This document shows positions 13,056-26,100 of a stretch of 64,000 nt of DNA, piece after piece. The notes under the pieces were generated by a model, which did not search any database, was not told the DNA's origin, and saw only the letters and a program-made list of their open reading frames with translations. Numbering within the stretch: the stretch's first letter is position 1; every line of letters begins with the position of its first letter. The stretch is taken from assembly GCA_946894095.1 (NCBI GenBank), contig OX335642.1:2863021-2927020 (forward strand). Direction: 5' to 3'. The position numbers and the translations under genes were made by a program. Source of the DNA: Incurvaria masculella. Its lineage: Eukaryota > Arthropoda > Insecta > Lepidoptera > Incurvariidae.

Positions 13056-14001
13056 CTATGATCAAAAAGTTCCGGGAATTCATAAATAAAAAAAAAATTG
13101 TTTTAATTTTCGGATGCATTTATTTTATCACCTTCAAAATAACAACCGTCTGGAGCGATGCACATACGCCAACGCTTAACCACAGAGGCTTAACCCATTC
13201 TTCCATACACTTTTGATAGTCCGGTGAAGGAATGGCTTTCAATGCCTTCGTCGCATTTTCTTTTATTTCATCGATGCTCGAAAATCTCTTTCCACGAAGG
13301 GGTAATTTAAGTTTTGAGAACAGGAAAAAGTCACATGGTGCCATATCCGGAGAATACGGTGCCTGTTGGATTGTATTTACAGTACGAGTATGTTTGGTCA
13401 AATAATCGGTCACGATGCGCGCTTTGTGAGACGGAGCATTGTCATGGTGCAAGATCCATATGTTTTGCCACAATTCCGGTTGTTTTCTTCGCACAGCATC
13501 TCTCAAACGCTTAATTACGGCCAGGTATTGCCAGGTACTCCTTATTGACTGTTTGACGGTTTTCGAGTACGATTTCTTGAACTTTTTCGACGTTATTATC
13601 GGTAGTTGATGTTGAAGGGCGTCCACGACGAGGTGCATCGTCAACTTCTTTGAGACCATTTTTGAACGATGAATACCACTCGTATACTCTTGTTTTTGAG
13701 AGAGCAGAGTCCCCGTAGGCTTTTTGTAGGATTTTGAATGCATCAGCACAGGAGATTTCGTTGGAAACACAAAAATTCAAACAAATTCTTTGTTCAATAT
13801 TTTTTTCCATTTTGAAATGCGACGAACTTCAAAAACTTGATTGATATAAACAGACGCCAAACAATTTCTAATGACATTTAATATCTGACATTTGGCAGGA
13901 GTGTCAGGGAAAGGTGTACCAACCTGAGAGAAAAAAAAATATTCGAATCGGTAAAGCGTTTTAAATTCAAGCTACAAATTCCCGGAACTTATTGATCATA
14001 G
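13056..14001 (-). mobile_element. Mariner-like DNA transposon, internally deleted
   Basis: Terminal inverted repeats CTATGATCAAAAAGTTCCGG (13056-) and its counterpart ending TTGATCATAG (14001) enclose a broken transposase on the minus strand. TA precedes the left end; the right flank reads TG, probably a mutated TA. It is 946 bases long against about 1.3 kb for intact mariners. Confidence 0.9.
13103..13810 (-). pseudogene. Mariner transposase pseudogene (DD34D type)
   Basis: The intact N-terminal part (from the ATG at 13810) has the helix-turn-helix region RVYEWYSSFKNGLKEVDDAP and PRRGRPST. A large internal deletion then joins VLENR to QTVNKEYL, removing the block with the first catalytic aspartate. 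The second catalytic motif HHDNAPSH and third YSPDMAPCDFFLF remain. A one-base frameshift separates the two ORFs, and another follows EEWVK, after which YFEGD is read in a different frame. It cannot make an active transposase. Confidence 0.9.
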
Positions 14002-14478
14002 TGTATAGGGCCTCCCGATGCGTACGCAGACCAAAGAGCTATCTCGCTCTCTCTGACCGACCGAGTGCTTGTAGCAATATCGTGCTTTCGAGTTGTTTTT
14101 CTTGTGATCGTTAAATGAGGCGAGCACAATCGCAAAATGGAACTCTCCATATTGATGCTTCGAAGCGATTACGCCAATTTCCATCCGAAATGGAGGCCTT
14201 GCCTCTCGCGCGGGCAGCGAGTTGTGAAAATATCGCATTTTTCGAATTTACCAACGAATAACTAGGTAATGGAATTTGGCCGTGTAGGTGGGTACATGGC
14301 GTTCGCGGAATTTTCGACTCAGAGATAAATAAATGTACATATATTTTCTGCTTTTTAATTTCGTGCGAGGACTTGTTGTCGAGGCGAAATTGGTTTTTAC
14401 TGGTATTGTGATTTTGACGATAGATTATGTAAACATTTTACGATACGTTTATATTTAAAGATTCAATAGTCAGCCAAA

Positions 14479-14940
14479 TTAAGAACTTTGCTGGATAGCA
14501 CAAGAATTTCCGGTTTTAAGGCTGTCGTGAAGGCAGCGGAAAATTTTTAGAAATTCATTCTTTGTCCATTGGACAAGGCACAATTTTTCACGGCGACTAC
14601 CATTGAACTAGCAAAATCGTCTTCCAGGCCGTTCCCCACCCCTAAAAGTTGTGAGATTTTAATTAAATGTCTTTAATCAATTGAGAAAGCTTCATTATAT
14701 GTTTTTATTTTTTTGTAAATATCTGTATTTTCTCTATAAAATCTCAAATGAAGGTAAAAAAGATAATTATTGTAGCCAATATTTGGAAAATTGGAAAAAG
14801 GTTAATTTAAAAAATTCAAAGAAACAGACGTATATTATATTTTAGGATCTGAAATTTTAATATTAAACCTATGATAAACCTATTATGTAAACAGTTTTCG
14901 CCCTTATTGTGGGGAATTGATAGGATAACGACCGTCTTAA
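14479..14940 (-). mobile_element. TTAA-MITE family N, copy 1
   Basis: Read on the minus strand it begins TTAAGACGGTCGTTATCCTA and TCAATTCC, and ends CAAAGTTCTTAA. Related in opposite orientation to 16331-16703 and in part to 31331-31394. TTAA lies at both edges. Confidence 0.7.
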
Positions 14941-15029
14941 AAGAATTCACGTAAAGGCCGGAGTTTTTTCTCTTCGTTTTCAGGAGAATATTCTTACATA
15001 ATTCGATTTACATAACATTTGATTAGAAG

Positions 15030-15310
15030 ACGAAGTTCCCGGCTCCGCTCGTGTCAATGTGAATTTGGACAATCGCCCGCGTGAAGCCTAGCAAAATGTG
15101 GTCAGGGACTTTCGCGTTATACAACAACTCACCAATGTTTAATCGCAATCAGATTAATGGGAACACCCACACAGGACCAATCATGATTCATGTTTCTCCA
15201 TACAATCTTTGCTATCCCGTTCACCATTTTAGGGATAAGATTTAAAGAAATCATACCATCAAATCTGCCAGTCAGTGACGGTACCGTTTTGTATGAATAT
15301 ATGTCATTGA
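15030..15310. repeat. Dispersed-repeat fragment (GTTCCCGGCTCCGCTCG head)
   Basis: The opening GTTCCCGGCTCCGCTCGTGT resembles the head of the 9294 repeat. The following CAATCAGATTAATGGG and CCCGTTCACCATTTTAGGG resemble a common lepidopteran repeat also traced at 37140-37400. Confidence 0.4.
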
Positions 15311-15853
15311 CCATGTGATTTATGAAAGCATTTTATGTATTTAGCTGATGTGCCTAGCTCTGCACGGGCCAATGCCGTTTTGGCCTGATGTTGGTCCTTC
15401 CTGGATGAGATGAGTTTCTTATTACAAACTTTTACCCCATATTTGGCAAATATTGAGCAAATATTGAGCAAATTGTAAACTATATTCATTAATAATAATT
15501 TATGTTCAACAAAGAAGAACTAAGCCTTTTTTTTTACAAAAATCACATAGCAAAAATTCATGATCATTCAGTCGAACTGAATGTTATATTTTCATCGCAT
15601 TGGGGTCGACCGTCTCATTAAAATCGTTTGCGTAATCCTTATTATTTTTCACGATTGAACGAAAAATGGTTTTTAATTAATTGTAAAACATCAGCGTGCT
15701 CTTTTGCGCATGCCACTGCGGGTGATTCTGGAAACAAAAATAATCACCATAACATTTCCCCATTTCCCACACATTTAGGTCATATACTTCGATGGTATTA
15801 CGGAAGCTGTATGTATGTATCTTCTCTAAAATCACGCCTGCAGTGTTTTGCGC

Positions 15854-16334
15854 ATTAAGGCGCTAGGACTAGCCAACTACTCGCGCCATACAAATGCACT
15901 TTTTAACAAATGTAATAATATGTAGTAAAACGCTTCAGCAAATCCAAATAGAACTCCAGACTGATAATGGATTGTTAATATTTTTTTATTCCATCATTTA
16001 TTTAAATAATAATAAAAATAAAAAAAGTTGATTTTTCTCATTAGAAATCTGAAAGTCATTCGATTTCTAGATATAAGCAAAAACAGCATATATGCATAAA
16101 CAAAAAATTCCATTTGCTTTTAGATTTCTACATTTAGTCAAAAAAGTTCGGAAATGGACACCGTTTCCGCAATGTATTTTGTATAGAAAAAGGAAACATA
16201 CATTAACGAAAATCATTCGATTCCTAGACAAGGAATCATATATTGTAAGGATGACACTTATAATCGTCAGACTTAGTTAGTTTACTTGGGGTGCCTCGTC
16301 TAACTTTGCGATTTGGCTAGTACCAGGCCCTTAA
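15854..16334 (+). mobile_element. TTAA-MITE family R, copy 1
   Basis: The ends TTAAGGCGCTAGGACTAG and CTAGTACCAGGCCCTTAA are inverted repeats. The interior stretch 16105-16280 matches 22778-22945. The right-hand TTAA (16331-16334) is also the left-hand TTAA of the family N copy that follows. Confidence 0.78.
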
Positions 16335-16703
16335 GACAGTCGTTACCCTATCAATTCCCTGCACTACGGGCGATAACTGTTTACATGCTCTAAATATGTT
16401 TTAATACGGTATTAATTTTGGATTACTAAATATATTGTCTTGGAAAATATTGGCTAATAACCATTGGAAAAGTGTGTCTTTTCTTACTGTCATCTTAGAT
16501 TATTTTTTTACTGTAAAAAATACATATATTTACATATAAATTCAAATATACTGTCAGGATCAAGCTTTGTGAAGAGATTTTTTTTAAGACGATTTTGCTA
16601 GTATTTATTCGCAGTCGGCGATGTGTCAAGTTGTTGGCCAATAGACAGAGCATTTTTTAAATTTTCCAATTTGAGATCCCAGTTGACTGCACGTCGATCT
16701 TAA
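16331..16703 (+). mobile_element. TTAA-MITE family N, copy 2
   Basis: It begins TTAAGACAGTCGTTACCCTA and TCAATTCC, contains GGAAAATATTGGCTAA and AAGACGATTTTGCTAG, and ends GATCTTAA. Opposite in orientation to 14479-14940. It shares its first TTAA with family R copy 1. Confidence 0.72.
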
Positions 16704-16986
16704 AAAGAGCATGCATTATTTCTCTGGTCAAGCTATTTTCGCTCCGCGCCGCGCGAACACTGCCTGTCGTATTCGCACGTGTTCCACACGTGCGGAGTCC
16801 GCTGCGTTGTTCGAGGAGCCCACAGGAGTAAACAAAGGCACAACTTGGTAGTAATCTGGTATCGGTTTATTATCTTACGAACGTCACACCGCTCACTCTA
16901 GGAGAGCGCGTCGCAACCATAGCTGTCAAAAGTGATAGGTACCCTGCACTTCAGTGCACAGCCCATTGACCGCCGCCATTTTGCAG

Positions 16987-17123
16987 GACCGCGGGCCGAG
17001 TGTCGGAGAACGTGCTCTCGTTCACGGCCGACGCGTCCGACAACAAGGCGCGCTACCGGTGCGAGGCGAAGAACATCATGATCAGCAACACGCTCAAGGC
17101 CGAGGTGGACCTGACAGTCTTGT
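16987..17123 (+). CDS. sns/hbs: Exon a: C-terminal half of an Ig domain
   Basis: The acceptor CCATTTTGCAG is followed by a phase-2 start (one base completes the previous codon). The peptide reads TAGRVSENVLSF, then ARYRCEAKN with the F-strand Tyr-x-Cys, and ends VDLTVL. The donor GTGAGT follows at 17124, leaving phase 1. If the protein has the nine Ig domains of Drosophila Sns, this is the end of Ig3. It is strikingly GC-rich against its AT-rich flanks. The preceding exon is not in the window. Confidence 0.9.
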
Positions 17124-20100
17124 GTGAGTATACCCGCCATTTCTAGGGTTCCGTAGCTTCCTGGCAAAAACGGGAGCCTTCTAATTTCGCCCTGTCCAAA
17201 GCTATGCAGTGGCGGCAGGAGCTACCGAAGACTTACGGGGTATGGTCACTGGACGTTCTTAGGCGTTCTGTGGAAATAGCTTCTCCCCCTGAGTAAAACT
17301 TATCGGTTGGTTATTGAGAGCGCTATATAACAGCAAAGGAAGGTTAGCCCGCACGCAAACACCTCATGTTCTAATTTTCCAACTTATACCTTCTAAAATC
17401 GGATTTAGTTTAAAACTCGTAAATGCTCGGACCGATCTCATAAAGGTGGAAATCGGAAGCTCCTTAGTAACTTGTAACAGCTTAAATTGAGTTCTGTAAA
17501 AGTTGTTTAATTTAATTTGCTAACTTTAGCATGTAAATCAAATAAACTTATTTGATTATACTCAGTCTCAATTGCAGGTTAATTGGGTGTTCAAGTTATT
17601 ATCTACAATTAATAATTGAGTTTAAAATTAATTTAATTTATAGCTTTCCATAATTGTAACGTCCAGGTTTTCGATTCAGTTCCATTTTTTAGGCCACGAT
17701 AAAATTATTTCCTCAATTTTAATCAAACGATTGTTAAAATTTTCACTTTTTAACCGACTTCAAAAAAGAAGGAGGTTCTCAATTCGACTGTATATATTTT
17801 GTTTTATGTTTGTTACCTCAGAACTTTCGACTGGATGAACCGATTTTGATGATTCTTTTTTACTTTTGAAAGCTGATGCTTTCCATGTGGTCCCAGTTTG
17901 GTTTTAGTTCTGACAGTGGCATCCATGAGAAAATCATAAAAGTCTTAAATTTGCATTAAGTATGTGCGTGATAAATGGACGAATGACTTAATATCACGCC
18001 AACCGATTTCGATAATTCATTTTTTATTGGAAAGGACGTACAAATTCGTTAGTGTTCTTCAGATTCACTAAAAATCAACAAAAAAAATTACCAAAAAAAC
18101 CGACTTCAAAGAAAAAATATTCCAAAACAAATTAATATGAAAAGAAAAAAAATAATTGCAATTATTGTAGTTACAATTGTTGTTATTTTTGGAGTCGGTG
18201 TCAGCCAAGGTAGCCAAAGTTCTCTTGACTGGCGCAGCGCGTACCCGGCGTGTTCCCTTGACAGCTCCCCTCCCGGACATCTTTAAGGGGGTGTAGATGG
18301 CGCCACATTCATTTGCCGCAATGTTTACCATAACTTCCCAAAAAGAGAAACTCACAAACTATAACTTTTTTGGCGAGTATGATTTAATCTCATAACACAA
18401 TAAAAAAAAAATAAGCTAGAATTGATTAAATAATTCTGAGGATATGTACAAAACGTTGCCATTTATGATAAGCATTTTTTTTCATTTTGTCTCATAATTA
18501 TTTTAAAAATGCTAAGCTTTTTTATATATTGTTGTATGAGATGAAATAAATAACCTCACAGTGTGCCAGCCAATACAGTTATTGTTTCTAAATTCCTATT
18601 TTTGCGGAGCTAATAGCAGAAATAGTTACGTACGACTGTGGCGCCATCTACATGGACTTAAAAACGTTAAAGTTAAACCCCCTTAAGTCATATAATTACG
18701 ATTCCTCCAATGTACAGAGACCGTTGGAGAGTTCCGCAAACTTTTCGATGGCAACACGGAATTCCCTAAACTCCATGTTGCTCGCAAACTCACAGCAACG
18801 TGCATTCCGCATTCCGTACGCCGACAACTGTTGAATTCTTCGCGCCTTCTGTAACCGCTCCCTTCTCCAGTCTCTACCTAGTTTAATTCTCGTTCCAAAC
18901 GCACCGTTAGGGCTGCGATCGATACGTTGATCTTCTATCGACAAACCCACCTACAGATGCATATTTTAAATCGCGTTTTTTTTTCGGAGAGGCAAGGAAG
19001 CAGAAAAACATCCGGCGCCATTTGATACGATCAAGTATATATTTTTTTGCGTTGTCGGCAAATTTATATGCTTATGTATTACGGGTGCTACTTTTACCAT
19101 CCTATACGTAGTAGTGAATCTGGAATCATGGCCAAAAACAATTCTCAATCAGTTTAATCATTATTAAAAAATGTTCATGTTTTCAGTTTTTAAACAAAGA
19201 ACGTACATGTAATTTGATTATTACATATACATAATCTTAGTGTTGACGTGTAGCGTGTGTAATTTTGTCACCAGGATTTGTGAAAACCTGCGCGCGGCCC
19301 TGACGGGGGGTGGTATTGATTTTAATTTTCAAGCATGTAATGATTTTAATTTAGAATTAAAATCCACCTAAGAATTAGAATCCACGCTTGAAATCTTCTT
19401 AAAGCCAAAGGTAACAAATCTAGGTCAATTTTTTTTTAAACTTTGAAACAAAAATGCAACTCAACTTTTAAATTCCTATCCGAATTTATGGAAACCACAC
19501 GATTTTTTTCGAGTTGTCTAAAGTCACGATACCATTTACATCTGTAAAGGTTATCGCAGACTGGAGAGAAGAACTATTCAAGGAAGTAGTTGTGTGTGAC
19601 AAATTAGCGATGCAATGTTATCGATAATGTGCATTGCGGGAAATCACTATATAGTTGTGCAAACCATACGGACGAGCGTTTAGTTCGTATAACATCGACT
19701 TTAGAATTCTTTGTGCCTCTCCGGTGTTCCTGTTAGTTACCCAGATGCTTGCTTCACCGATAAACTATTGTTATATTTCTTAACTCGAAGTTTGACTTGT
19801 ACGTTAAAGAAAACAGGCTGTGAAATCAGTCACTACCGTAATTTCGCTGTCTTTTCCAATTTTCAGTGGTTTTAGGGTCCCGTCGCAACAGAACTAACAA
19901 AGGAAACCTATGGTCAGGCTTTGGTGTCGCAAATTATTTGAAAATTCGGAAAATAGTTCCAGTATATATTTGGTTAACTTACGTAGTTGCGGACCAACTA
20001 ATTACGTTTGCTCTTTGCAGTACGTCTTGGGGCTTCACGTCCAGCAGAGACGGCACTCTCGGCACGTGAACACGTTCACACTTGACCGGTTGTTTTTATG

Positions 20101-23100
20101 GAACTGGGCTTGGATGGCTAATACCACACCTACTGTCATGATATTTGCACAACTCACAACATGGGAACTAGGTTCTATGTCAAGACCTACATACATCATA
20201 TCTCTGGGCTATATATATAACTGGATAGAAAACACAAAAACTTTCAGTGCCGCTTCGGGCAATTTTTATTCATTCATTCCGGCTCCGAAAAGGAATGCAT
20301 TCCCATTTTTATTACTCCATACGTCTGGAATGAGCTCCGCACTGAAGGCTCAAAATTCGGAAAATAATCCAGATTTGGTTGGGAATTGATTGGAGGAATG
20401 ACCGAAAAAGTAAGATCATCCTAAAGGACTTTGGTCCTTTAAAATTTTCCAAAGAGCGAAAAAAAAATATGCGCCCAGTTTTAATGAAAACGTCCAAAAA
20501 ATTTCCTGCGGCAACTTTAATCCCCAAACGTTTCCCAACTCGCAGAACTAAAAACGTAAAAACAAAGCCTCTGTTAGCTTTTGTCTTATTCATATAGATA
20601 CTTTATTGGTATCGTGACCAAAATGTACAGGTATCGAGGTCCTTTATATTTGTATAGGCCAAGGTCTTTAATTTATAGACGGGACCTCAGTGTAGCCTAC
20701 ATCCACCTTAAGAAAGGCCCGTAAGCTATGTTCCCCATGCAAACGTAGTTTACTAATCATTTGATAAATACTGTTCCGATTTGCTTGATATTTTGTATCT
20801 AATATTCTACAATAAATATCTGTGTCTGCGCGTTCTTATTTTCCTGAAAAATCTAAAGGAAGTCAAATAACAGGCAAAAGAAAATCTTCATACAAATTTT
20901 CTTTTCTCTGTTGTGTGATCCAGGATAAATTTTTCGAAAAAACAAACACGTGCAGACATAGATATTCGTTGCCTGATATTAAGACCCAAATATCAAGCAA
21001 ATTGGCATAGTGGTTTTCAAATGATTAGTATACTACGTTTGTATGAGGAACGTAATTTTCTGATGCTTACGGGTCCACCTTAAGAGCTCCAAATGTTAGC
21101 GACGGCCTTGGACCCAGTGCGGACCTGTTCAAACAAAGACAGAGGGTCAAAGGATGTGTCCTGCCATTATACGGAGCTCCATTATCTTAGAGGATCTGCT
21201 GTGTGGGTGTCACGCGACATATTAATAGCTTAGAGTTTTCCGGGAATATATAGTGTATAATAATAAACTAAATAATATGAGAATATGAATATATAATAAT
21301 AAACTAAATAATGAACCTTAGATAGAGGAATGTAGAAGCCAAGGACTCGACCGATAGGAATGTTTGCCGATTGAAATGATAATTCCATTATGATACACTT
21401 ATTTTCCGGGAGGTCACGACTTTTTCGGTCACGATAAGATAAATGACCAAATGTGGGTTCACAGGTTAGAGACCAACCCTCTCAATGTCGGTTTGCCTGC
21501 GCCAAGTGGTTGCGTTAGCTAGATTGGCTACACAAAATAGATGGTGGTATGTACCTGCTGATGACTATACTGATTGTCTGGACATATTAATATCTACTGT
21601 TTTTTTAATTTTTTTTAATAAGAAACATACAACTGACCGTCCAGGGACCCACTCAACACACACACAAAAATTCATCAAAATTGGTTCAGTGCTTTAAGAA
21701 GAGTCCGTGACATACACAGGTACCGAAGAATTTTGAATATATAAGTAAAGTTATTTAGCGAATTGATACAGCCGGACGACATGTGCCGGTGAGGATGAGG
21801 GTTCCGTGCAAATTAGTATCTAGACAATCCATCTTGGGAAACTTTTTTTTAAATGGAATATAGCCATAAATTAACTTTTCTGTACCTGTATTGCGAGACC
21901 TTGCTTCTTGCCAAATTTCCTAAGCATAGATCAACAGGAGTTGGATCAGATTGTTGATTACCTAATCTAACTTAACATACAACCACTATTAGTGAAATAT
22001 TCGCGATACATACTTGTAGGCAAGGCTGTAACGTTGACTAGGACAACCTAAATGAAGCATCAACCCCAGAACAGCGGACAGATACACCGCATCTGTCACC
22101 TCGCCAGACAGATAGAATAACAAATGACAGGCGTCCCACGAAATACAATCCGTCTAATATCACTATCAAACTCAGCCTAATATTTTACGAGCATTCATCC
22201 GAATAAGTAACACGAGCTAGTATTTCATTGTCAATTTCGACTGTGGCAGAAATATTCAAGGATCTCTTTCTTTAGGCACAATAATCGGTAAACGTTTTAA
22301 ACTGTACTCGCTTTTGGCAGCAACATTGACGAAATTGGTTAAGGTTTCTTTCGGCGGTTTCTCGTTTTACTTCGTGTTAGTGTTTAAAAGTGTTTTATTT
22401 ACTGTACTTACATTATGACATGTTTGTTTGAACATTGAACTTGTGTGAAGTATTTGTGGTAATGCTAAAAAGTATTTGTACATTATTACCTGCATGTAAT
22501 TTTTAAATTTTTTGCATAGTAGCTTCTCCGAGTAAAAAATGTATACTAAACTGAAATGGTGTATAGAGAAACGACCTCAAAATGGCGGCGCTTCTCACAG
22601 TCACAGTCCCTCACTCAACTTAACGAATTATTTGATCTTTAAGGCGCTAGGACTACCCCTGTTTTCACCACCTTCCGCTATCTAAAATCCCGTAGTTAAC
22701 TATCGGTTACATTGCATATTTATATGGTGTAGCTGACGTTCATTCGACGTTTCGACGTTCAAATGTCGGGTAATGTGTTATTCCATTTGCTTTTAGATTT
22801 CTACATTTATTTAAAAAAAAATCAGAAATCGACCCCGTTTCTACAATTTATTTTGTATAGAAAAAAAACATACATTGACGAAAATAGAGTGACCGCTAGA
22901 CAATGAATCATATATTGTAACAATGCAACTTCTAATCATCAAACTCTATACCTCGATTTCGTTATCATGCGTTTTCTGAATTGCCTTCCTCCCTTGCAAT
23001 TTTAAGGGGGTGTGTGCGTCAAAGTAGATGGCGCCACATTATCTCTTAGTTATCTCTGCTTTACTCCTCAAACAAAGGAAGTTACGAACTACCACTGTAG

Positions 23101-26100
23101 TGGCGAGCACATTTAACGGTTACGTATTTAATCTCATTAAACAATTTCAAAAATAAGCTACGATTGCTTGGATCATTCTGAGGTTGTGTGCAAAAAGTTA
23201 CAATTTACAATTTGCAACTTTTCGCACTATGCTTCTGATCTCTATCTCACAAATGATAAGTGTTGTATCAGATTATAATACATGACTGCGTAGTTTGCTC
23301 GCCTAAATAGTTATATTTATTAACTTTCTATTTTTGGGGAGTTATAGCAGAAATAGCGACGAACGACTGGGGTCCATTCAGGTAAGAGTGAGTTCGAGTT
23401 CGGGAGTGAGTTAACCTAAAAATAGCTGGGAAATATATTATTATTTAAATAACGGAACCGTTATTTATACTTCCAACGTATTTACGGGACAGACCAGATT
23501 TTTACCTAACTGTAATGATGTTCAAGAAGTGTGAAAACATGAACTATTTAAAAAAGTGAGTTGATATTTAGTGACGAATTCGAACTCACTCTTGCCCTGA
23601 ATGGACCCCCTGTGGCGCCAGCTACATGGACGCACACACCCATTAAGGTGGCCCTTCCCGGCGGGAATAACTTATTCGCGGGCACGATACAAGACCGTGC
23701 TATTTCGGTCTGGGACCTTCTCCGTTTTAAAGAAGAGAAGAAAGAGCCTCCGTGATGAGGACGATGCAACATGTCCACAAAGCAGGAAATGCGCATAGTG
23801 TTTAATTTCATAAGATTTACGAAATTTTTTATTACAAAACGACCTAAAGCTAAAAGTAAATAACCACCGCTGTTATTTAAAAATCAAACAAAAACCAAAT
23901 TGATTATAAATCTTCACGAAACAAGCTAGGTCTAATGACGAATCTTTTTATGATATTTTTATGTATCGTTGAGTAATTCAGCTCCAAAGGTGTGTATAAA
24001 ACGCGCGAAAAATTCGAACTTTCGGGCCTTATAATTTATAAACCAAACACTATTTAGCAATTATTTTTTTTTATTCTTTTTTATTTATTTGGTTTGTCAA
24101 CAGTGACTCATTTCGCAAATTACAAGAGAAACTTACAAAGATACGGTAAAAATACTGAAACTATCACTAATAAGAGACAAACACAACATGATATACATTT
24201 CTTTTTTAAGGGGTTAAGTCTAACGGTGTAACAGACCAATGCATACATCAAGTTTGATCAAATAAAGCTGTTTTGAGTATAGTTTTGAATCTCTGACAAG
24301 AAAAATGCGCATGATCTTTTTTCCACGTTTGTATGGGGAGTTGAGCGCGAAGGCCCACCTTAAGGTGGGACCGTGAGCATCAAGAAATTAAGCTCCCCAT
24401 AAAAATGTAGTTTACTAATCATTTGAAAACCACTGTACCAATTTGCTTGATATTTGGGATTTAATAGCTAGCAACAAATCCTGTGTCACACAACAGAGAA
24501 CATAAAATTTGTATGAAGATTTTCTTTTGCCTGTTATTTGACTTGCTTCAGATTTTTCAGCAACACAAAAACGTGCAGAAGAATCTTAGATACCAAATAT
24601 CAAGCAAATCGGAACAGTATTTTTTCAAATTATTAGCAAACTACGATTATATGGGGAACATAGCTTACGGGCCGTTCTTAAAGAAGGTTCACGTCAAAAA
24701 ACCGGTCAAGTGCGAGTCGGACTCGCACACGAAGGGTTCCGTACTATCAAACCCCAAAAAATCACGTTTTTTGGATGGGACCCCCCTTTAATTTTAATTA
24801 TTTTTAATGTAACCTATTTGTTGTTATAGCGGCAAAATAAATACACACTCTGTGAAAATTTCAGCTGTCTATCTGTTACGGTTACTGAGATACAGCCCTG
24901 TGACAGACGGACGGACGGACGGACGGACGGACGGACGGACGGACGGACGGACGGACGGACGGACGGACGGACAGCGGAGGCTTAGTAATAGGGTTCCGTT
25001 TTCACCCTTTGGGTACGGAACCCTAAAAATAACCGAGCTTAAACCGCACTCGGCCAGCGTCCCGTTCGCCGGGCTTATCGCCCGCGACACTCGCACTGAC
25101 AGCACCGAACGTTGCAGTCGCGCCGGCGCACGTGTCGATCTCGGGGCCGGGCGAGGCGCGCGTCGGCGACCCGGTGCCGCTCGCCTGCTCGACGGCGCCG
25201 TCCAACCCGCCCGCCGAGATCAAGTGGGTCGTCGTCGGCAAGCACTTCAAGGACGCGACGACCAGGACGGTCATGTCGCCGGAAGGTGAGCGCATGTGGA
25301 TTATTTTGCGCGCGGCCAAAACCAAAACTAAACGGTCGCCATCTTGAATTTCATTCGGCTGCCAGGTCGCCTGTTCTTATGCTGCTCTTTAAACGTGAAA
25401 AATAATGTTTTGTCGCTTTCTCTTGAAAAGTATAGGTATAGTCCCATAATGTGTATGTATTGTGCTAGGAAAATGTGCACCCTATGTTAAGAATATAATA
25501 TCTATTCATACTCTCCCAGATGTAGTTGGTTACCAGGGGAGATTTTTTAAATGACCTAACCTCAAGACCTATAACAAGGTCAAGAGAGGCCAAAGCCCTG
25601 CAGTGGGTGGCACTAAGGAAAAAAAATCTCATAAATTTTTAAATAATGTTAGACTCTATTTAGTGTATAAGGCTTTAATAATAATAAGAATAGTCCCACA
25701 TTGATTATATTGCGCATAGCCAAAATCTAAACTAAACGGTCGCCATCTTGAATTTCATTCGGCTGTCAAGTTTCCTCTTATACTGCTCTTTAAACGTGAA
25801 AAATAATGTGTTGTCCCATTCTCTTTAATTCCAAACTGTAGGTCAATGAAAAGGACAGAGTATTGTATAACTATTAAGATGATGATCTGGGTATATTAGT
25901 AACACAGAAAGTGTATAAGAAGTATTGCAAAGAGATTGTCTTGAATGTGAGACGGTTCTTCGAGGACAGGAATAAATCGGCCAATAATCCCATTAAGAAA
26001 CGCATTTCTTGCCATTGTAACAATTCAAGTTACGCACTTTATATTCCTTTTAGGCTGAGTTAATTTTACGGATAAGCTATATTTTTTCTTGTGGTAACAA

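Larger units (their letters stand above)
1..16986. other. Region upstream of exon a; probable long 5' intron
   Basis: No exon with Ig coding features was found on either strand, and the open frames are short and unlike known proteins. Because exon a needs an upstream partner, this stretch is best read as intron sequence. It holds many repeats, listed separately. In 13-1870, 2130-3370, 3570-5590 and 6800-7830 I see only AT-rich sequence and weak repeat traces. Confidence 0.6.
17124..25117 (+). other. sns/hbs: 8.0-kb intron between exons a and b
   Basis: It contains MITEs of several families (18283-18686, 20708-21083, 22639-24681), SINE fragments and a (GACG)n repeat just before exon b. A long dispersed repeat opening with ACCGACTTCAAAAAAG lies at about 17752-18080. 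Nothing in it reads as a further exon. Confidence 0.75.

Noticed and set aside
14010..14240. 80-codon minus-strand ORF beside the mariner as part of the transposon
   Set aside because: It lies outside the terminal inverted repeats and does not resemble a transposase.
18068..18355. 95-codon minus-strand ORF as a gene
   Set aside because: It spans the edge of a TTAA-MITE and poly-Asn codons from an AAC/AAT run; no supporting features.
24903..24970. CRISPR-like array from regular short repeats
   Set aside because: The repeats are a 4-base GACG microsatellite with no spacers, in an animal genome.
24852..25289. 145-codon ORF over the GACG tract and exon b
   Set aside because: It is an open frame through a simple repeat and reads exon b in the wrong frame; the splice-defined frame gives the Ig domain.
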